Assembly: GCA_035532735.1 (NCBI GenBank)
Contig: DATKQM010000033.1
Span: 1-64,000 of the forward strand
Reading direction: 5' to 3'
Length of the DNA: 64,000 nucleotides
From: Chersky-840 sp035532735
GTDB lineage: Bacteria > Actinomycetota > Acidimicrobiia > Acidimicrobiales > UBA8190
Shown: one piece after another, positions 14,813 through 23,210 of the stretch
How positions within the stretch are numbered: the stretch's first letter is position 1
Layout: the number at the start of each line of letters is the position of its first letter
Program-made: the position numbers and the translations under genes
Notes under the pieces: model-generated
What the model saw: the letters and a program-made list of their open reading frames with translations, nothing else
Database searches by the model: none
What the model was told of the DNA's origin: nothing

Positions 14813-17800
14813 TCAGGCCACGAAGTACTTGGCCTGGGGGTGGGGACAGATGATGGCGTCGGTGGTCTGTTCGGGATGCATCTGGAATCCGTCGGACACC
14901 GTGACGCCGATGCGGTCGCCGCCCAGGAGATCGACCACCTTGGCGTTGTCCTCGAGGTCGGGACAGGCCGGATATCCCCAGGAGTAGCGGCCGCCGCGGT
15001 ACTGCTGGCGGAACAACCCCGTCAAGGTGGGGCCGTCCTCGTCGGCGAATCCCCATTCCTCGCGGATGCGGTGGTGCCAGTACTCGGCCAGGGCCTCGGC
15101 CATCTCGACACCGAGGCCGTGGAGCTTCAGGTAGTCGACGTACTGGTTCTCGGCGTGGAGGCGGGCTGCTTCGATCGAGACCGCCGATCCCATGGTGACG
15201 ACCTGGAACCCGGCGTAGTCAGGCTCACCTGAATCGATCGACCGGAAGAAGTCCGCGATGCAGAGCCAAGGCTCTTTCTTCTGGCGGGGGAAGGTGAAGC
15301 GGGTGAGCTCGGTGCTTCGGGAGTCGTCGGTGAAGAGCACCACGTCGTTGCCAACCGCGTTCGCCGCGTAGTAGCCGTAGGCCACCTGGGGCACCAGGAG
15401 GTCCTTGGCCTTGGCCTTGTCGAGCTCCTCGCGCAGCTCCGCGCCGACGCGCTCTTTGAACTCGGCGTCGGACTCGGCGACGCCCTGGTGGTCGCGGGCG
15501 GGGCGATACCCCCACTGGTTGCGGAACAAGGCGGTGAGGTTGAGATAGGACGCGATGTCGTCCAACGCGATGCCCTTGGCCACACGGGACCCGAGGAAGG
15601 GGGGGGTGAAGACGGTGTTGTCGGCCGCCACGGTGGGGGCACGGGGCGGCGCCACCACGGTCTCGTCGACCGGGAGTTGGGACTTGCGGGGCGGGAGCTT
15701 GCGACCACCCTGCTCGCGGCCGAAGGCGGGGTCCTCCTCGCCGGTCTTCTTCATCTCGACGAGGCGGTCCATGGTGCGGAGCCCTTCGAAGGCGTCCTTG
15801 CCGTAGAAGAGGCGGCCTTCGTAGACCGAGCGGAGGTCGCGCTCGACGTAGTTGCGGGTCAGGGCCGCGCCCCCCAGCAAGACGGGGATGTGGGCCAGGT
15901 TGCGGGTGTTCATCTCCTCGAGGTTCTCGCGCATGATGAGGGTCGACTTCACGAGGAGGCCGCTCATGCCGATGGCGTCGGCCTTGTGGTCCTCGGCGGC
16001 CTGGAGCATCTCACCGATGTTCACCTTGATGCCGAGGTTGACGATCTCGTAGCCGTTGTTGGTGAGGATGATGTCGACGAGGTTCTTGCCGATGTCATGG
16101 ACGTCACCTTTGACCGTGGCGAGGACCACGGTGCCCTTGCCGCCCTGGTCGGCTTTCTCCATGTAGGGCTCGAGATAGGAGACGGCCGCCTTCATGGTCT
16201 CGGCCGACTGGAGGACGAAGGGGAGTTGCATCTCGCCGGTGGCGAAGAGCTCGCCCACCGTCTTCATCCCGGCCAGGAGGAAGTCGTTCACGATGGTGAG
16301 GGCGCCGTGGCCGGACCCGAGGGCTTCGGCGAGGTCGTCGTCGAGGCCGTTGCGGTCGCCGTCGATGATGCGCTGCTCGAGGCGGTGCTCGACGGTCCAT
16401 CCCGTGCGGTCCTCGGCCACCGCCGAGGTTGCCGAGACGCCTTCGAAGATGCCGAGGAGCTCCTGGAGGGGGTCGTAGCCCTCGGAGCGGCGGTCGTAGA
16501 TGAGATCGAGACAGACCTCGCGGGCACGGTCGTCGATCTTGGACAAGGGGATGATCCGGGCCGCGTGGACAATCGCCGCGTCGAGCCCGGCCCCGACGAG
16601 CTCGTGGAGGAACATCGAATTCAAGACGTGACGGGCGGCGGGGTTGAGCCCGAACGAGACGTTGGACAATCCGACGATGGTGAAGACCCCGGGCAGCTCG
16701 GCCTTGATCCGGCGGGTGCCCTCCAGGGTCTCGATGCCGTCGCGGCGGCTCTCCTCCATGCCCGTCGAGAGGGGGAGGACCAAGGGGTCGAAGATGAGGT
16801 CGGAGGGCTCGAGGCCGTAGCGGTCCACGGCGATGTCGCGAATGGCGGTGGCGGCGCGGACCTTCCAATCGGCGGTGCGGGCCTGGCCCTCGGTGTCGAT
16901 ACAGGTGCAGACCACCGCCGCGCCGTACTCGCGGGCCAGGGTGAGGAACTTGTCGAGCCGGGTGCCGGGGTCGTCGCCTTCTTCGAGGTTGACCGAGTTG
17001 AGGATGGGTCGGCCCCCGATCCACATGAGCGCGGCCTCGACCACGGGTGCTTCGGTGGAGTCCACCATGAGAGGAACACTGGCCTGGGTGGCGAGGCGGC
17101 TGGCCACCTCGGTCATGTCGGCCACGCCGTCGGCGCCGGTGTAGTCGACACAGACGTCGAGGACGTGCGCGCCCTCCTTCACCTGGTCGCGTCCGATGGC
17201 CACGGTGGTGTCCCAGTCCGTGCCCAGCATGGCCTCGCGGAACTTCTTGGACCCGTTGGCGTTGGTCCGCTCGCCCACGACGAGGAAGGAGGTGTCTTGA
17301 TGGAACGCGACGTTCGAGTAGATCGACGAGGCGCCGGGCTCGTGTTCGATCGAGGAGGCGGGGCGGGGCGCGGGGACGAGGTCTCGACAACGGGCCACGA
17401 CGGCGGCGAGATGGTCGGGGGTGGTGCCGCAGCAGCCGCCCACGACGGTGACACCGAGCTCGGTGATGAACCGCTCGAGATGATCCGCCAACTGGTCCGG
17501 GGTCAGGTCGTAGTGCATCTTGCCGTCGACGACCGAGGGGAGCCCGGCGTTGGGTTGGGCGGAGACCGGCAACCGGGCGTGTTGGGTGAGATAACGGATG
17601 GCCTCGCCCATCTCGGCCGGGCCTGTGGCGCAGTTGAGCCCGATGACGTCGGGGCGCATGGGGTCGAGCGCAGTGAGCGCGGCGCCGACCTCGGTGCCCG
17701 GGAGCATCCGGCCGGTGAGCTCGATGGTCACCTGGACCTGGAGCGGGACGCGCCGGCCCGCTGCCACCATGGCCCGCTTCGAGGCGTTGATGGCGGCCTT

Positions 17801-18385
17801 GGCCTGGAGGAGGTCGTAGACGGTCTCGATGATGATGAGGTCGACACCGCCCTTGATGAGCGCGGCGGCTTGTTCCTGGTAGGCGTCACGGAGCTCGAGG
17901 TAGGGGATCTGGCCGAGGGTGGGGAAGCGGGTGCCGGGACCGAGGTTCCCCGCCACCCAGCGCATCCGACCGTCACCGGCGGCCGAGGCGGCCTCGTCGG
18001 CGGCTTCGCGGGCCAGGCGGGCCGCGGTGACGTTGATCTCCTCGACCCGGTCCTGGAGGTCGTACTCCGCCAGGACGACCCCGAAGGCCCCGAAGGCGTT
18101 GGCCTCGACCACGTCGACGCCGACGTCGAGGAAGGAACGGTGGATGGCCTTGACCACGTCGGGCCGGTGGAGGACCACGGCCTCGGAGCAGCCCTCGAGG
18201 GCGGGGCCGCCGTAGTCCTCGGCGGAGAGGTCGGCCAGCTGGAGGGACGTGCCCATGGCGCCGTCGAAGATCACCACCCGGGTCCGGGTGGCCTCGAGGT
18301 AGGCGGCGCCGCGTTCGTCCATGGCCATGGCGCCGTGCGCCAGGACAGGGGGAGGGGACGGGTGGGGCTCCACAGTCGGGTCCAC
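14813..18385 (-). CDS. metH: Cobalamin-dependent methionine synthase
   Basis: Full-length MetH of 1190 residues, which transfers a methyl group from methyltetrahydrofolate to homocysteine through cobalamin. All four modules are present. The homocysteine domain has zinc ligands in GLNCATGP and GGCCGTTPDH. The pterin-binding domain is in the middle. The B12 domain has GDVHDIGKN with the lower-ligand His, then GMSGLLVKSTLIM. The reactivation domain closes with WGYPACPDLEDN near the C-terminus. The GTG start lies 9 nt after a TAGACT box, so the leader is very short, and I see no cobalamin riboswitch. It is divergent from a cobalamin adenosyltransferase gene, 215 nt away. Confidence 0.96.
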   Translation of the reverse strand: MDPTVEPHPSPPPVLAHGAMAMDERGAAYLEATRTRVVIFDGAMGTSLQLADLSAEDYGGPALEGCSEAVVLHRPDVVKAIHRSFLDVGVDVVEANAFGAFGVVLAEYDLQDRVEEINVTAARLAREAADEAASAAGDGRMRWVAGNLGPGTRFPTLGQIPYLELRDAYQEQAAALIKGGVDLIIIETVYDLLQAKAAINASKRAMVAAGRRVPLQVQVTIELTGRMLPGTEVGAALTALDPMRPDVIGLNCATGPAEMGEAIRYLTQHARLPVSAQPNAGLPSVVDGKMHYDLTPDQLADHLERFITELGVTVVGGCCGTTPDHLAAVVARCRDLVPAPRPASSIEHEPGASSIYSNVAFHQDTSFLVVGERTNANGSKKFREAMLGTDWDTTVAIGRDQVKEGAHVLDVCVDYTGADGVADMTEVASRLATQASVPLMVDSTEAPVVEAALMWIGGRPILNSVNLEEGDDPGTRLDKFLTLAREYGAAVVCTCIDTEGQARTADWKVRAATAIRDIAVDRYGLEPSDLIFDPLVLPLSTGMEESRRDGIETLEGTRRIKAELPGVFTIVGLSNVSFGLNPAARHVLNSMFLHELVGAGLDAAIVHAARIIPLSKIDDRAREVCLDLIYDRRSEGYDPLQELLGIFEGVSATSAVAEDRTGWTVEHRLEQRIIDGDRNGLDDDLAEALGSGHGALTIVNDFLLAGMKTVGELFATGEMQLPFVLQSAETMKAAVSYLEPYMEKADQGGKGTVVLATVKGDVHDIGKNLVDIILTNNGYEIVNLGIKVNIGEMLQAAEDHKADAIGMSGLLVKSTLIMRENLEEMNTRNLAHIPVLLGGAALTRNYVERDLRSVYEGRLFYGKDAFEGLRTMDRLVEMKKTGEEDPAFGREQGGRKLPPRKSQLPVDETVVAPPRAPTVAADNTVFTPPFLGSRVAKGIALDDIASYLNLTALFRNQWGYRPARDHQGVAESDAEFKERVGAELREELDKAKAKDLLVPQVAYGYYAANAVGNDVVLFTDDSRSTELTRFTFPRQKKEPWLCIADFFRSIDSGEPDYAGFQVVTMGSAVSIEAARLHAENQYVDYLKLHGLGVEMAEALAEYWHHRIREEWGFADEDGPTLTGLFRQQYRGGRYSWGYPACPDLEDNAKVVDLLGGDRIGVTVSDGFQMHPEQTTDAIICPHPQAKYFVA

Positions 18386-18394
18386 GATCCGAAC

Positions 18395-18400
18395 AGTCTA
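18395..18400 (-). promoter_or_regulatory. -10 box TAGACT before metH
   Basis: TAGACT on the minus strand, 9 nt before the GTG start at 18385. The transcript would begin within about two bases of the start codon. No -35 match is evident. Confidence 0.35.
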
Positions 18401-18586
18401 CGACCGGTGGTCGGCTTCTCCCTCCTGGCGAGGGGAGTTCTTGGTGCCCGTTGCCGGTGCCGGGGCGGGCTGGTTCGGGTCCCGCCCCGGTGTCCCGGGT
18501 CGTGGATGGGAAGGCGTTGGGGGGAGACCGTGTCCGGCACCAGTCGGTGGTGGGACGAAGGTCGGTGGGGGGGAGGGGCAGGCGGT

Positions 18587-18592
18587 TAGCAT
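18587..18592 (+). promoter_or_regulatory. -10 box TAGCAT before the adenosyltransferase-pepA operon
   Basis: TAGCAT followed by 8 nt and tandem GTG codons (18601, 18604). The surrounding 13-mer TAGCATGCGGCGC is identical to the one before the SDR at 2102. Confidence 0.45.
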
Positions 18593-18600
18593 GCGGCGCC

Positions 18601-19191
18601 GTGGTGAAGATCTACACGCGCAAGGGCGACGACGGCACGACGGGGCTGTATTACGGGGGGCGGGTCCCGAAGGACGCCCCCCCCATCGCCGTGAACGGGG
18701 ACGTCGACGAGGCCCAGGCCGTGTTGGGGTTGGCGCGCGCCGAGGCCGGGCCCGGATCGGAGCTCGACAGCCTCCTTCTCGACCTCGAGCGCGACTTGTG
18801 GGTGCTCATGGCCGAGGTGGCGACGGCCCCGGAGAACCGGCACAAGTTGGTGGAGGCTGCGTCACTGGTGACCGATGAGATGGTGGTCGGGCTCGAGAGA
18901 CACATCGACGACCTCAACGAGCGTTTCGAGATGCCCAAGGAGTTCGTGGTGCCCGGACAGAACCGAGTCTCTGCCGCGTTGGATGTGGCCCGGACCGTGG
19001 TGCGGCGAGCCGAAAGGGGTTTCACGAGCGGGTCGCCGGTGGAGGGGTCACGGGTGGGCCCTTATCTCAACCGGTTGTCGGACCTGTTGTGGACGATGGC
19101 TCGGTGGCAGGAGGGCGAGCACATCGTGTCGCGATCGCTCGGCCAAGCTCCCGGCGCGGCGGGCGCGGGCGCCGGCGCGGGTGCGGCATGA
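18601..19191 (+). CDS. Cob(I)alamin adenosyltransferase, PduO type
   Basis: ATP:corrinoid adenosyltransferase of 196 residues that makes adenosylcobalamin. Characteristic elements are KIYTRKGDDGTTGLYYGG at the N-terminus (ATP-binding, Thr/Arg/Lys), NGDVDEAQAVLGLARA (helix 1, the usual DELN position with Glu), FVVPGQN in the middle, and VRRAERGF followed by LNRLSDLLW at the C-terminus. It would supply cofactor to enzymes such as the acyl-CoA mutase at 29427. GTG 18601 or 18604 is the leaderless start. It overlaps pepA by four bases (ATGA). A Gly/Ala tail ends the protein. Confidence 0.9.
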   Translation: MVKIYTRKGDDGTTGLYYGGRVPKDAPPIAVNGDVDEAQAVLGLARAEAGPGSELDSLLLDLERDLWVLMAEVATAPENRHKLVEAASLVTDEMVVGLERHIDDLNERFEMPKEFVVPGQNRVSAALDVARTVVRRAERGFTSGSPVEGSRVGPYLNRLSDLLWTMARWQEGEHIVSRSLGQAPGAAGAGAGAGAA

Positions 19192-20819
19192 GCCCCGCGG
19201 TGGTCTTCCCCCGGTCCAGGCTGGTCGAGGTGGCCTGGGCTGACGCCGGTGATCCCGCCTCTGTGGCCGACGCCGCCGATGTCTCGGTGGCGGTGGTGGG
19301 GATCCCGGTGGTCGAGACGCCCGACGGCCCCGCCGTCGCGCCTGGGGTCCCGACCGGTGTGGTCGTCAGTGTGGGAGGAGACGGGCTCGACACCGGGCTC
19401 GACACCGGCCGGGCCCGGCAGCGGGGGTTCAAGGGCAAGGTCGGCCAGACCATGGTGGTGGTGGGCCAGACCATGGTGGTGGTGGGAGAGCACAGCGCCC
19501 AAGGGTCACTCGGCGCCGAGGCGCCCGCGGTGGTGTTCGTGGGTTGCGGCAAGGAGACCAACGCCGGATCCATGCGACGGGCCGCCGCGGCCCTGGTGCG
19601 GGTCGGGGGCAAGTCCGGGGCGGGGGTCCTGATCCTTCCCGGCTCGGTCGTCGAAGAGGCCGGGACACCGGTGGGCACGGTGCAGGCCGTCGTCGAAGGA
19701 GCGGTCCTCGCTGCGTACCGGTTCGTGTCGCACAAGCGGGACACCGAGGGGGGTGGGATCGAGCGGTTCGTGGTGGCCGGGGTCGGCATCGACACCGGCG
19801 ATCTGGCGGAAGGGACGCGGCGGGGGGTGGCTGTGGCCGATGCGGTGTGTTTGGCCCGAGACCTGATCAACGAACCACCCAGCTCGCTGACACCGACGCG
19901 TTTTGCCCAAGCGGCGCAGGAGCACGCCGCCGGTCGTCCCGGGGTGACCACCGAGGTCTGGGACGAGCAGAGGATCAGCGACGAGCGGTTGGGGGGGCTG
20001 CTCGGCGTGGCCCGGGGATCGGCCGAGCCTCCCCGGTTGCTGAAGATCTCCTACGAGCCGGCCGACCCGTTGACCGTGGACGGCAAAGTGCCGCACGTGG
20101 TCCTGGTGGGCAAGGGGATCACCTTCGACTCCGGAGGGCTGTCGCTCAAGACCCCCGACGGGATGGTCACCATGAAGACCGACATGAGTGGAGCCGCCGC
20201 CGTGCTGGCCGCGGTCTCCGCATGTGGCGAGGTCGGGGTGCGGGTGCGGGTGACGGCCATCACGCCCACGACCGAGAACATGCCCGGAGGTCGGGCCACC
20301 AAGCCCGGCGACGTCCTCACCATCCGCAACGGTCGGACCATCGAGGTGCTCAACACCGACGCCGAGGGTCGGCTCGTGCTGGCCGACGGTCTCACCTTGG
20401 CGACCGAGCTCGAGCCCGACGCCATCGTCGACCTGGCCACGCTCACCGGAGCGTGTGTCGTGGCGTTGGGGATGTCGATCGCGGGGTTGTTCGGTTCCGA
20501 CGAAGGTCTCATCGGCCGGGTGCGGGCCGCGTCGGAGCGAGCCGGCGAGGGGACATGGCAGCTGCCCCTGCCCGAGGAGTACCGGTCGCACATCGACTCG
20601 GAGATCGCGGACATGAAGAACGTCGGCAAGGGGGGACAGGCCGGTGCCATCTCGGCGGCGTTGTTGCTTGCCGAGTTCGTCGAGGATGTGCCGTGGGTCC
20701 ACCTCGACATCGCCGGTCCGGCCCGGTCCGACGAGGACAGCGGGATCCTCGCCAAGGGTGGGACCGGCTTCGGGGTGCGGACCTTGCTCGAGCTGCTCGA
20801 GCACTACGGCTCGGACTGA
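19188..20819 (+). CDS. pepA: Leucyl aminopeptidase (M17)
   Basis: Two-metal cytosolic aminopeptidase of 543 residues that removes N-terminal residues from peptides. The M17 catalytic core is intact: GKGITFDSGGLSLK with metal-binding Lys and Asp, MKTDMSGAAAV with the second Asp and catalytic Lys region, and the signature NTDAEGRLVLADGL with Asp, Glu and Arg. The N-terminal domain is divergent and carries two in-frame tandem duplications (GQTMVVV twice and GLDT twice). The start overlaps the adenosyltransferase stop; the two form a small operon without a clear metabolic link. Confidence 0.92.
   Translation: MSPAVVFPRSRLVEVAWADAGDPASVADAADVSVAVVGIPVVETPDGPAVAPGVPTGVVVSVGGDGLDTGLDTGRARQRGFKGKVGQTMVVVGQTMVVVGEHSAQGSLGAEAPAVVFVGCGKETNAGSMRRAAAALVRVGGKSGAGVLILPGSVVEEAGTPVGTVQAVVEGAVLAAYRFVSHKRDTEGGGIERFVVAGVGIDTGDLAEGTRRGVAVADAVCLARDLINEPPSSLTPTRFAQAAQEHAAGRPGVTTEVWDEQRISDERLGGLLGVARGSAEPPRLLKISYEPADPLTVDGKVPHVVLVGKGITFDSGGLSLKTPDGMVTMKTDMSGAAAVLAAVSACGEVGVRVRVTAITPTTENMPGGRATKPGDVLTIRNGRTIEVLNTDAEGRLVLADGLTLATELEPDAIVDLATLTGACVVALGMSIAGLFGSDEGLIGRVRAASERAGEGTWQLPLPEEYRSHIDSEIADMKNVGKGGQAGAISAALLLAEFVEDVPWVHLDIAGPARSDEDSGILAKGGTGFGVRTLLELLEHYGSD
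19443..19484 (+). repeat. Perfect 21-bp tandem duplication inside pepA
   Basis: Two identical 21-bp units (19443-19463 and 19464-19484) each encode GQTMVVV. The identity at third positions suggests a recent duplication. Confidence 0.85.
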
Positions 20820-20860
20820 TCCCGGACGCGATCCCGGTCGGTATTCGAAGGCGCGAGACG

Positions 20861-21589
20861 TCAGCTGGCGCGCCCGGGGTGGGTGACCCCGGGGTCCCGG
20901 TCGGTCATGTCGGCCCACCGGGCATCGGCGAGCTGGGCCAGGGCCACGAGATGGACGCGCTCTCTGGTGCCGAAACGCCAACCGGGGCGTCCTGCGGCGA
21001 GGACGAGATCCCAGGCGACGAGTTCGACGAACCCGACGTCGCCGCCTTCGGGACCGATGGGGCGAAGACCGGTGTCGGCGGTGTCTGTGTGGACAAGGTC
21101 GGCGGTGTCGGCGGCCGCGGTCGCGACGCGGGCTTCGGTGAGCGATGCGGCCAGCCATTGGGTGGCGGGGGGACGACCTTGCGAGGCGATGACCGAGAGA
21201 CCCTCGACGTCGAGGACCGCGCTCCAGGTGGCGTCGAGCTCCGCGCAGACCCGTGCCGCCAGCGCCCCGAGGACGCCCTGGGGGGTGCGCTCTCTCAGGA
21301 TGATGAGCGCGGTGGTGTAGGCCTCGAGTCGGCGGTCATGGCGTCGACCGGACACGGGCCGGACGTCTTGGAGTGCCACGCCGTCGACCTCGGCCACTTC
21401 GCTGAGGAGAAGTGAGAGGTGTTCACCATCGGCGAGCTCGACGACGAACTCGTCCACGGCCTTGCCGTCGCGGTGTTCGACGACTTCGACCGCGACGAGG
21501 TCGCCGCGCACCGCACCGATCCGACTGGCGACCGCGCCCAGTGCGCCCGGCCTGTCGGGGAGCTCCACCCGGAGCAAAAAGGTCGCCAC
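20861..21589 (-). CDS. ACT-domain regulatory protein
   Basis: A 242-residue cytosolic protein. The first 70 residues are an ACT domain: VELPDRPGALGAVASRIG is the ligand-binding loop and helix, followed by the strands VVEHRDGKAVDEFVVEL. ACT domains bind amino acids or other small ligands and pass the signal to a partner domain. The remaining part (LIILRERTPQGVLGALAARV onward) resembles no enzyme I know but recurs in actinobacterial ACT proteins. Start GTG 21589 lies 6 nt after TAGTCT, so it is leaderless. It converges on pepA. Confidence 0.7.
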   Translation of the reverse strand: MATFLLRVELPDRPGALGAVASRIGAVRGDLVAVEVVEHRDGKAVDEFVVELADGEHLSLLLSEVAEVDGVALQDVRPVSGRRHDRRLEAYTTALIILRERTPQGVLGALAARVCAELDATWSAVLDVEGLSVIASQGRPPATQWLAASLTEARVATAAADTADLVHTDTADTGLRPIGPEGGDVGFVELVAWDLVLAAGRPGWRFGTRERVHLVALAQLADARWADMTDRDPGVTHPGRAS

Positions 21590-21595
21590 ATTCCC

Positions 21596-21601
21596 AGACT
21601 A
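21596..21601 (-). promoter_or_regulatory. -10 box TAGTCT, leaderless promoter of the ACT gene
   Basis: TAGTCT on the minus strand, then GGGAAT and GTG at 21589 (6-nt spacing). Confidence 0.45.
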
Positions 21602-21740
21602 CGGCTGGGACGTGAACGCTCTGTTTCGGCTCGGCGTCACCGCCGTGAACCGCCGGTCACTCGTCTGGAAGACCAGTGACCACTCGGGGGCGCGACAGAA
21701 CCACGTGGAGTGCGAGGCCCGACGATCCAGACCATACGGC

Positions 21741-22460
21741 TCAGGAGGGACGGCCGGCCTTGGCCTCATGGGCCCGGTAGGCCCAAGCCCACTGGGCGGC
21801 TTCGTGGGCGATGGCGGGGTGGACCTGCCAGCGGACGAGTTGGAGCTCGACCTCGGGTCGGGTGTTGTCCGATGCCAGGAGGGCGAGGGCCAGTCGCCGG
21901 GCGTTGCGTCGGGCTTCTTCGAGTGCGGGCGACGAACGGACCGGCGTCATCCACTGCGCATGTCGCTGTTGGAGGGAGTCGGGAAGGCGTTGGAGATGAC
22001 GGCGAGGCATGGGGGGTATCCGACGGCGGACCGCCAAGGTCGTGGGCCCTTCCGGTCTGGCCATCTCGAAGGTCACGCACCGGGAGAGGGCACGGCGGAA
22101 CGGTGATTGGCGTCCGGCTCGGTCACCGAGGCCGAGGGAGCGGGCCGTGTCGGCCCGGTCGAGCTCGAAGCCGACCGGGTTGTCGTCGAGCCCGGCCGCG
22201 AACCGTCTCATGAGCCAGGTGCATGTCGGGCCGAGGATCCCCAACCAGAACGTCTCGACGTAGAGCGAGCGGGGGTCGTAGCCCAAGCGATCGATGACCG
22301 GGTCGGGCCACCCCACGATCCGGATGGACTCGACCTCCGGGGCCGGCACTGGCACGTTGACAGCTGCTTCTACGGCAGCCTCGACGGCATTCTCGACGAC
22401 ATGGTCGGGCACCGGGCGCAGGGTGGGGGGAAGGACGGAGGGGACGGGAACGACGGACAT
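21741..22460 (-). CDS. Conserved actinobacterial protein of unknown function
   Basis: A 239-residue soluble protein. The middle has the striking block DPRSLYVETFWLGILGPT followed by TWLMRRFAAGLD and then SLGLGDRAGRQSPFRRAL. I recognise this block from widespread actinobacterial hypothetical proteins, but no function is attached to it. The first 40 residues are Val/Pro/Ala-rich and probably unstructured; the C-terminal third is helical and Arg/Ala-rich. ATG 22460 has GGAG at 5 nt. It lies upstream of the ACT-domain gene on the same strand, 151 nt away; that gene has its own promoter. Confidence 0.6.
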   Translation of the reverse strand: MSVVPVPSVLPPTLRPVPDHVVENAVEAAVEAAVNVPVPAPEVESIRIVGWPDPVIDRLGYDPRSLYVETFWLGILGPTCTWLMRRFAAGLDDNPVGFELDRADTARSLGLGDRAGRQSPFRRALSRCVTFEMARPEGPTTLAVRRRIPPMPRRHLQRLPDSLQQRHAQWMTPVRSSPALEEARRNARRLALALLASDNTRPEVELQLVRWQVHPAIAHEAAQWAWAYRAHEAKAGRPS

Positions 22461-22569
22461 TTCTGCTCCAGCTCACGTTGACGGGACGGGACGGCCGCAC
22501 CATCGCGCCCGCACCTTGCCGCCAACCTCACCGCCGTCCCAACGAGGTTCTGCCCACCCTTGTGAGGCG

Positions 22570-22575
22570 TAGTGT
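22570..22575 (+). promoter_or_regulatory. -10 box TAGTGT, leaderless promoter of the DsbA-like gene
   Basis: TAGTGT, then CCATCC and GTG at 22582 (6-nt spacing). Confidence 0.45.
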
Positions 22576-22581
22576 CCATCC

Positions 22582-23199
22582 GTGGCGATGATCGAGGTGT
22601 ACGCGGACATCTGGTGTCCGTTCAGTCACGTCGGTCTTCGTACGCTCGTCCGGCGACGGGATCAGATGGGACGGGATGACATCGTGATGCGAGTGAGGGC
22701 GTGGCCCCTCGAATTGGTCAACGGGGCACCACTTGATCCCAGAGCCACCGCCGAGCACGTCGACATCTTGCGCGCCCAGGTTGCGCCGAACCTCTTTGCT
22801 CGATTCGACCGCGCCCACTTCCCCCGGACCTCGCTCCCGGCGCTGGCTGTTGCCGCTGCCGCCTATCGTCACAGCGACAGCGTGGACGAAGCGGTCAGCC
22901 TTGCCTTGCGGGACTCGCTGTTCGAGGAGGGCCGTGACATCTCGAGTGCCGACGTGCTCAACGATGTGGCCGATGCCCACGGGATCGGCGACTGCGGTCC
23001 TCAGGACGATGAGGCCGTGCGCGCAGAATGGCGAGACGGTCAGTCCCGGGGGGTGAAGGGGTCACCGCACTTCTTCTGCGGGACCGAAGATGCGTTCTGC
23101 CCGTCATTCCTCATCACCAGAGACGAAAGCGATGAGATCCACATCCGGCGGAACACAGCCCTCCTCGAGACTTTCCTGGCAAGCTGCGTCGGGATCTGA
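22582..23199 (+). CDS. DsbA/FrnE-family thioredoxin-fold protein
   Basis: A 205-residue cytosolic protein with a thioredoxin fold interrupted by a helical insertion. The N-terminus EVYADIWCPFSHVGLR has a single Cys at the usual CxxC site (CPFS), as in FrnE-like and 2-hydroxychromene-2-carboxylate isomerase-like members. GVKGSPHFF supplies the cis-Pro loop. A late FCPSF motif holds another Cys. Dithiol-disulfide exchange or glutathione-like chemistry is possible, but the lack of CxxC makes classical oxidase activity doubtful. The start is leaderless. Confidence 0.75.
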   Translation: MAMIEVYADIWCPFSHVGLRTLVRRRDQMGRDDIVMRVRAWPLELVNGAPLDPRATAEHVDILRAQVAPNLFARFDRAHFPRTSLPALAVAAAAYRHSDSVDEAVSLALRDSLFEEGRDISSADVLNDVADAHGIGDCGPQDDEAVRAEWRDGQSRGVKGSPHFFCGTEDAFCPSFLITRDESDEIHIRRNTALLETFLASCVGI

Positions 23200-23210
23200 C
23201 CGCCGTGGGC

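Noticed and set aside
15488..18589. A 1033-codon open frame on the plus strand
   Set aside because: It is the antisense of metH. The GC-rich third positions of metH keep the opposite strand open; the translation is Gly/Val/His-rich with no domain, while metH has every catalytic motif.
18386..18600. Cobalamin riboswitch between metH and the adenosyltransferase
   Set aside because: I looked for the B12 box (GCCACTG) and the GGTGNAANTCC core on both strands and found neither. Both genes appear near-leaderless.
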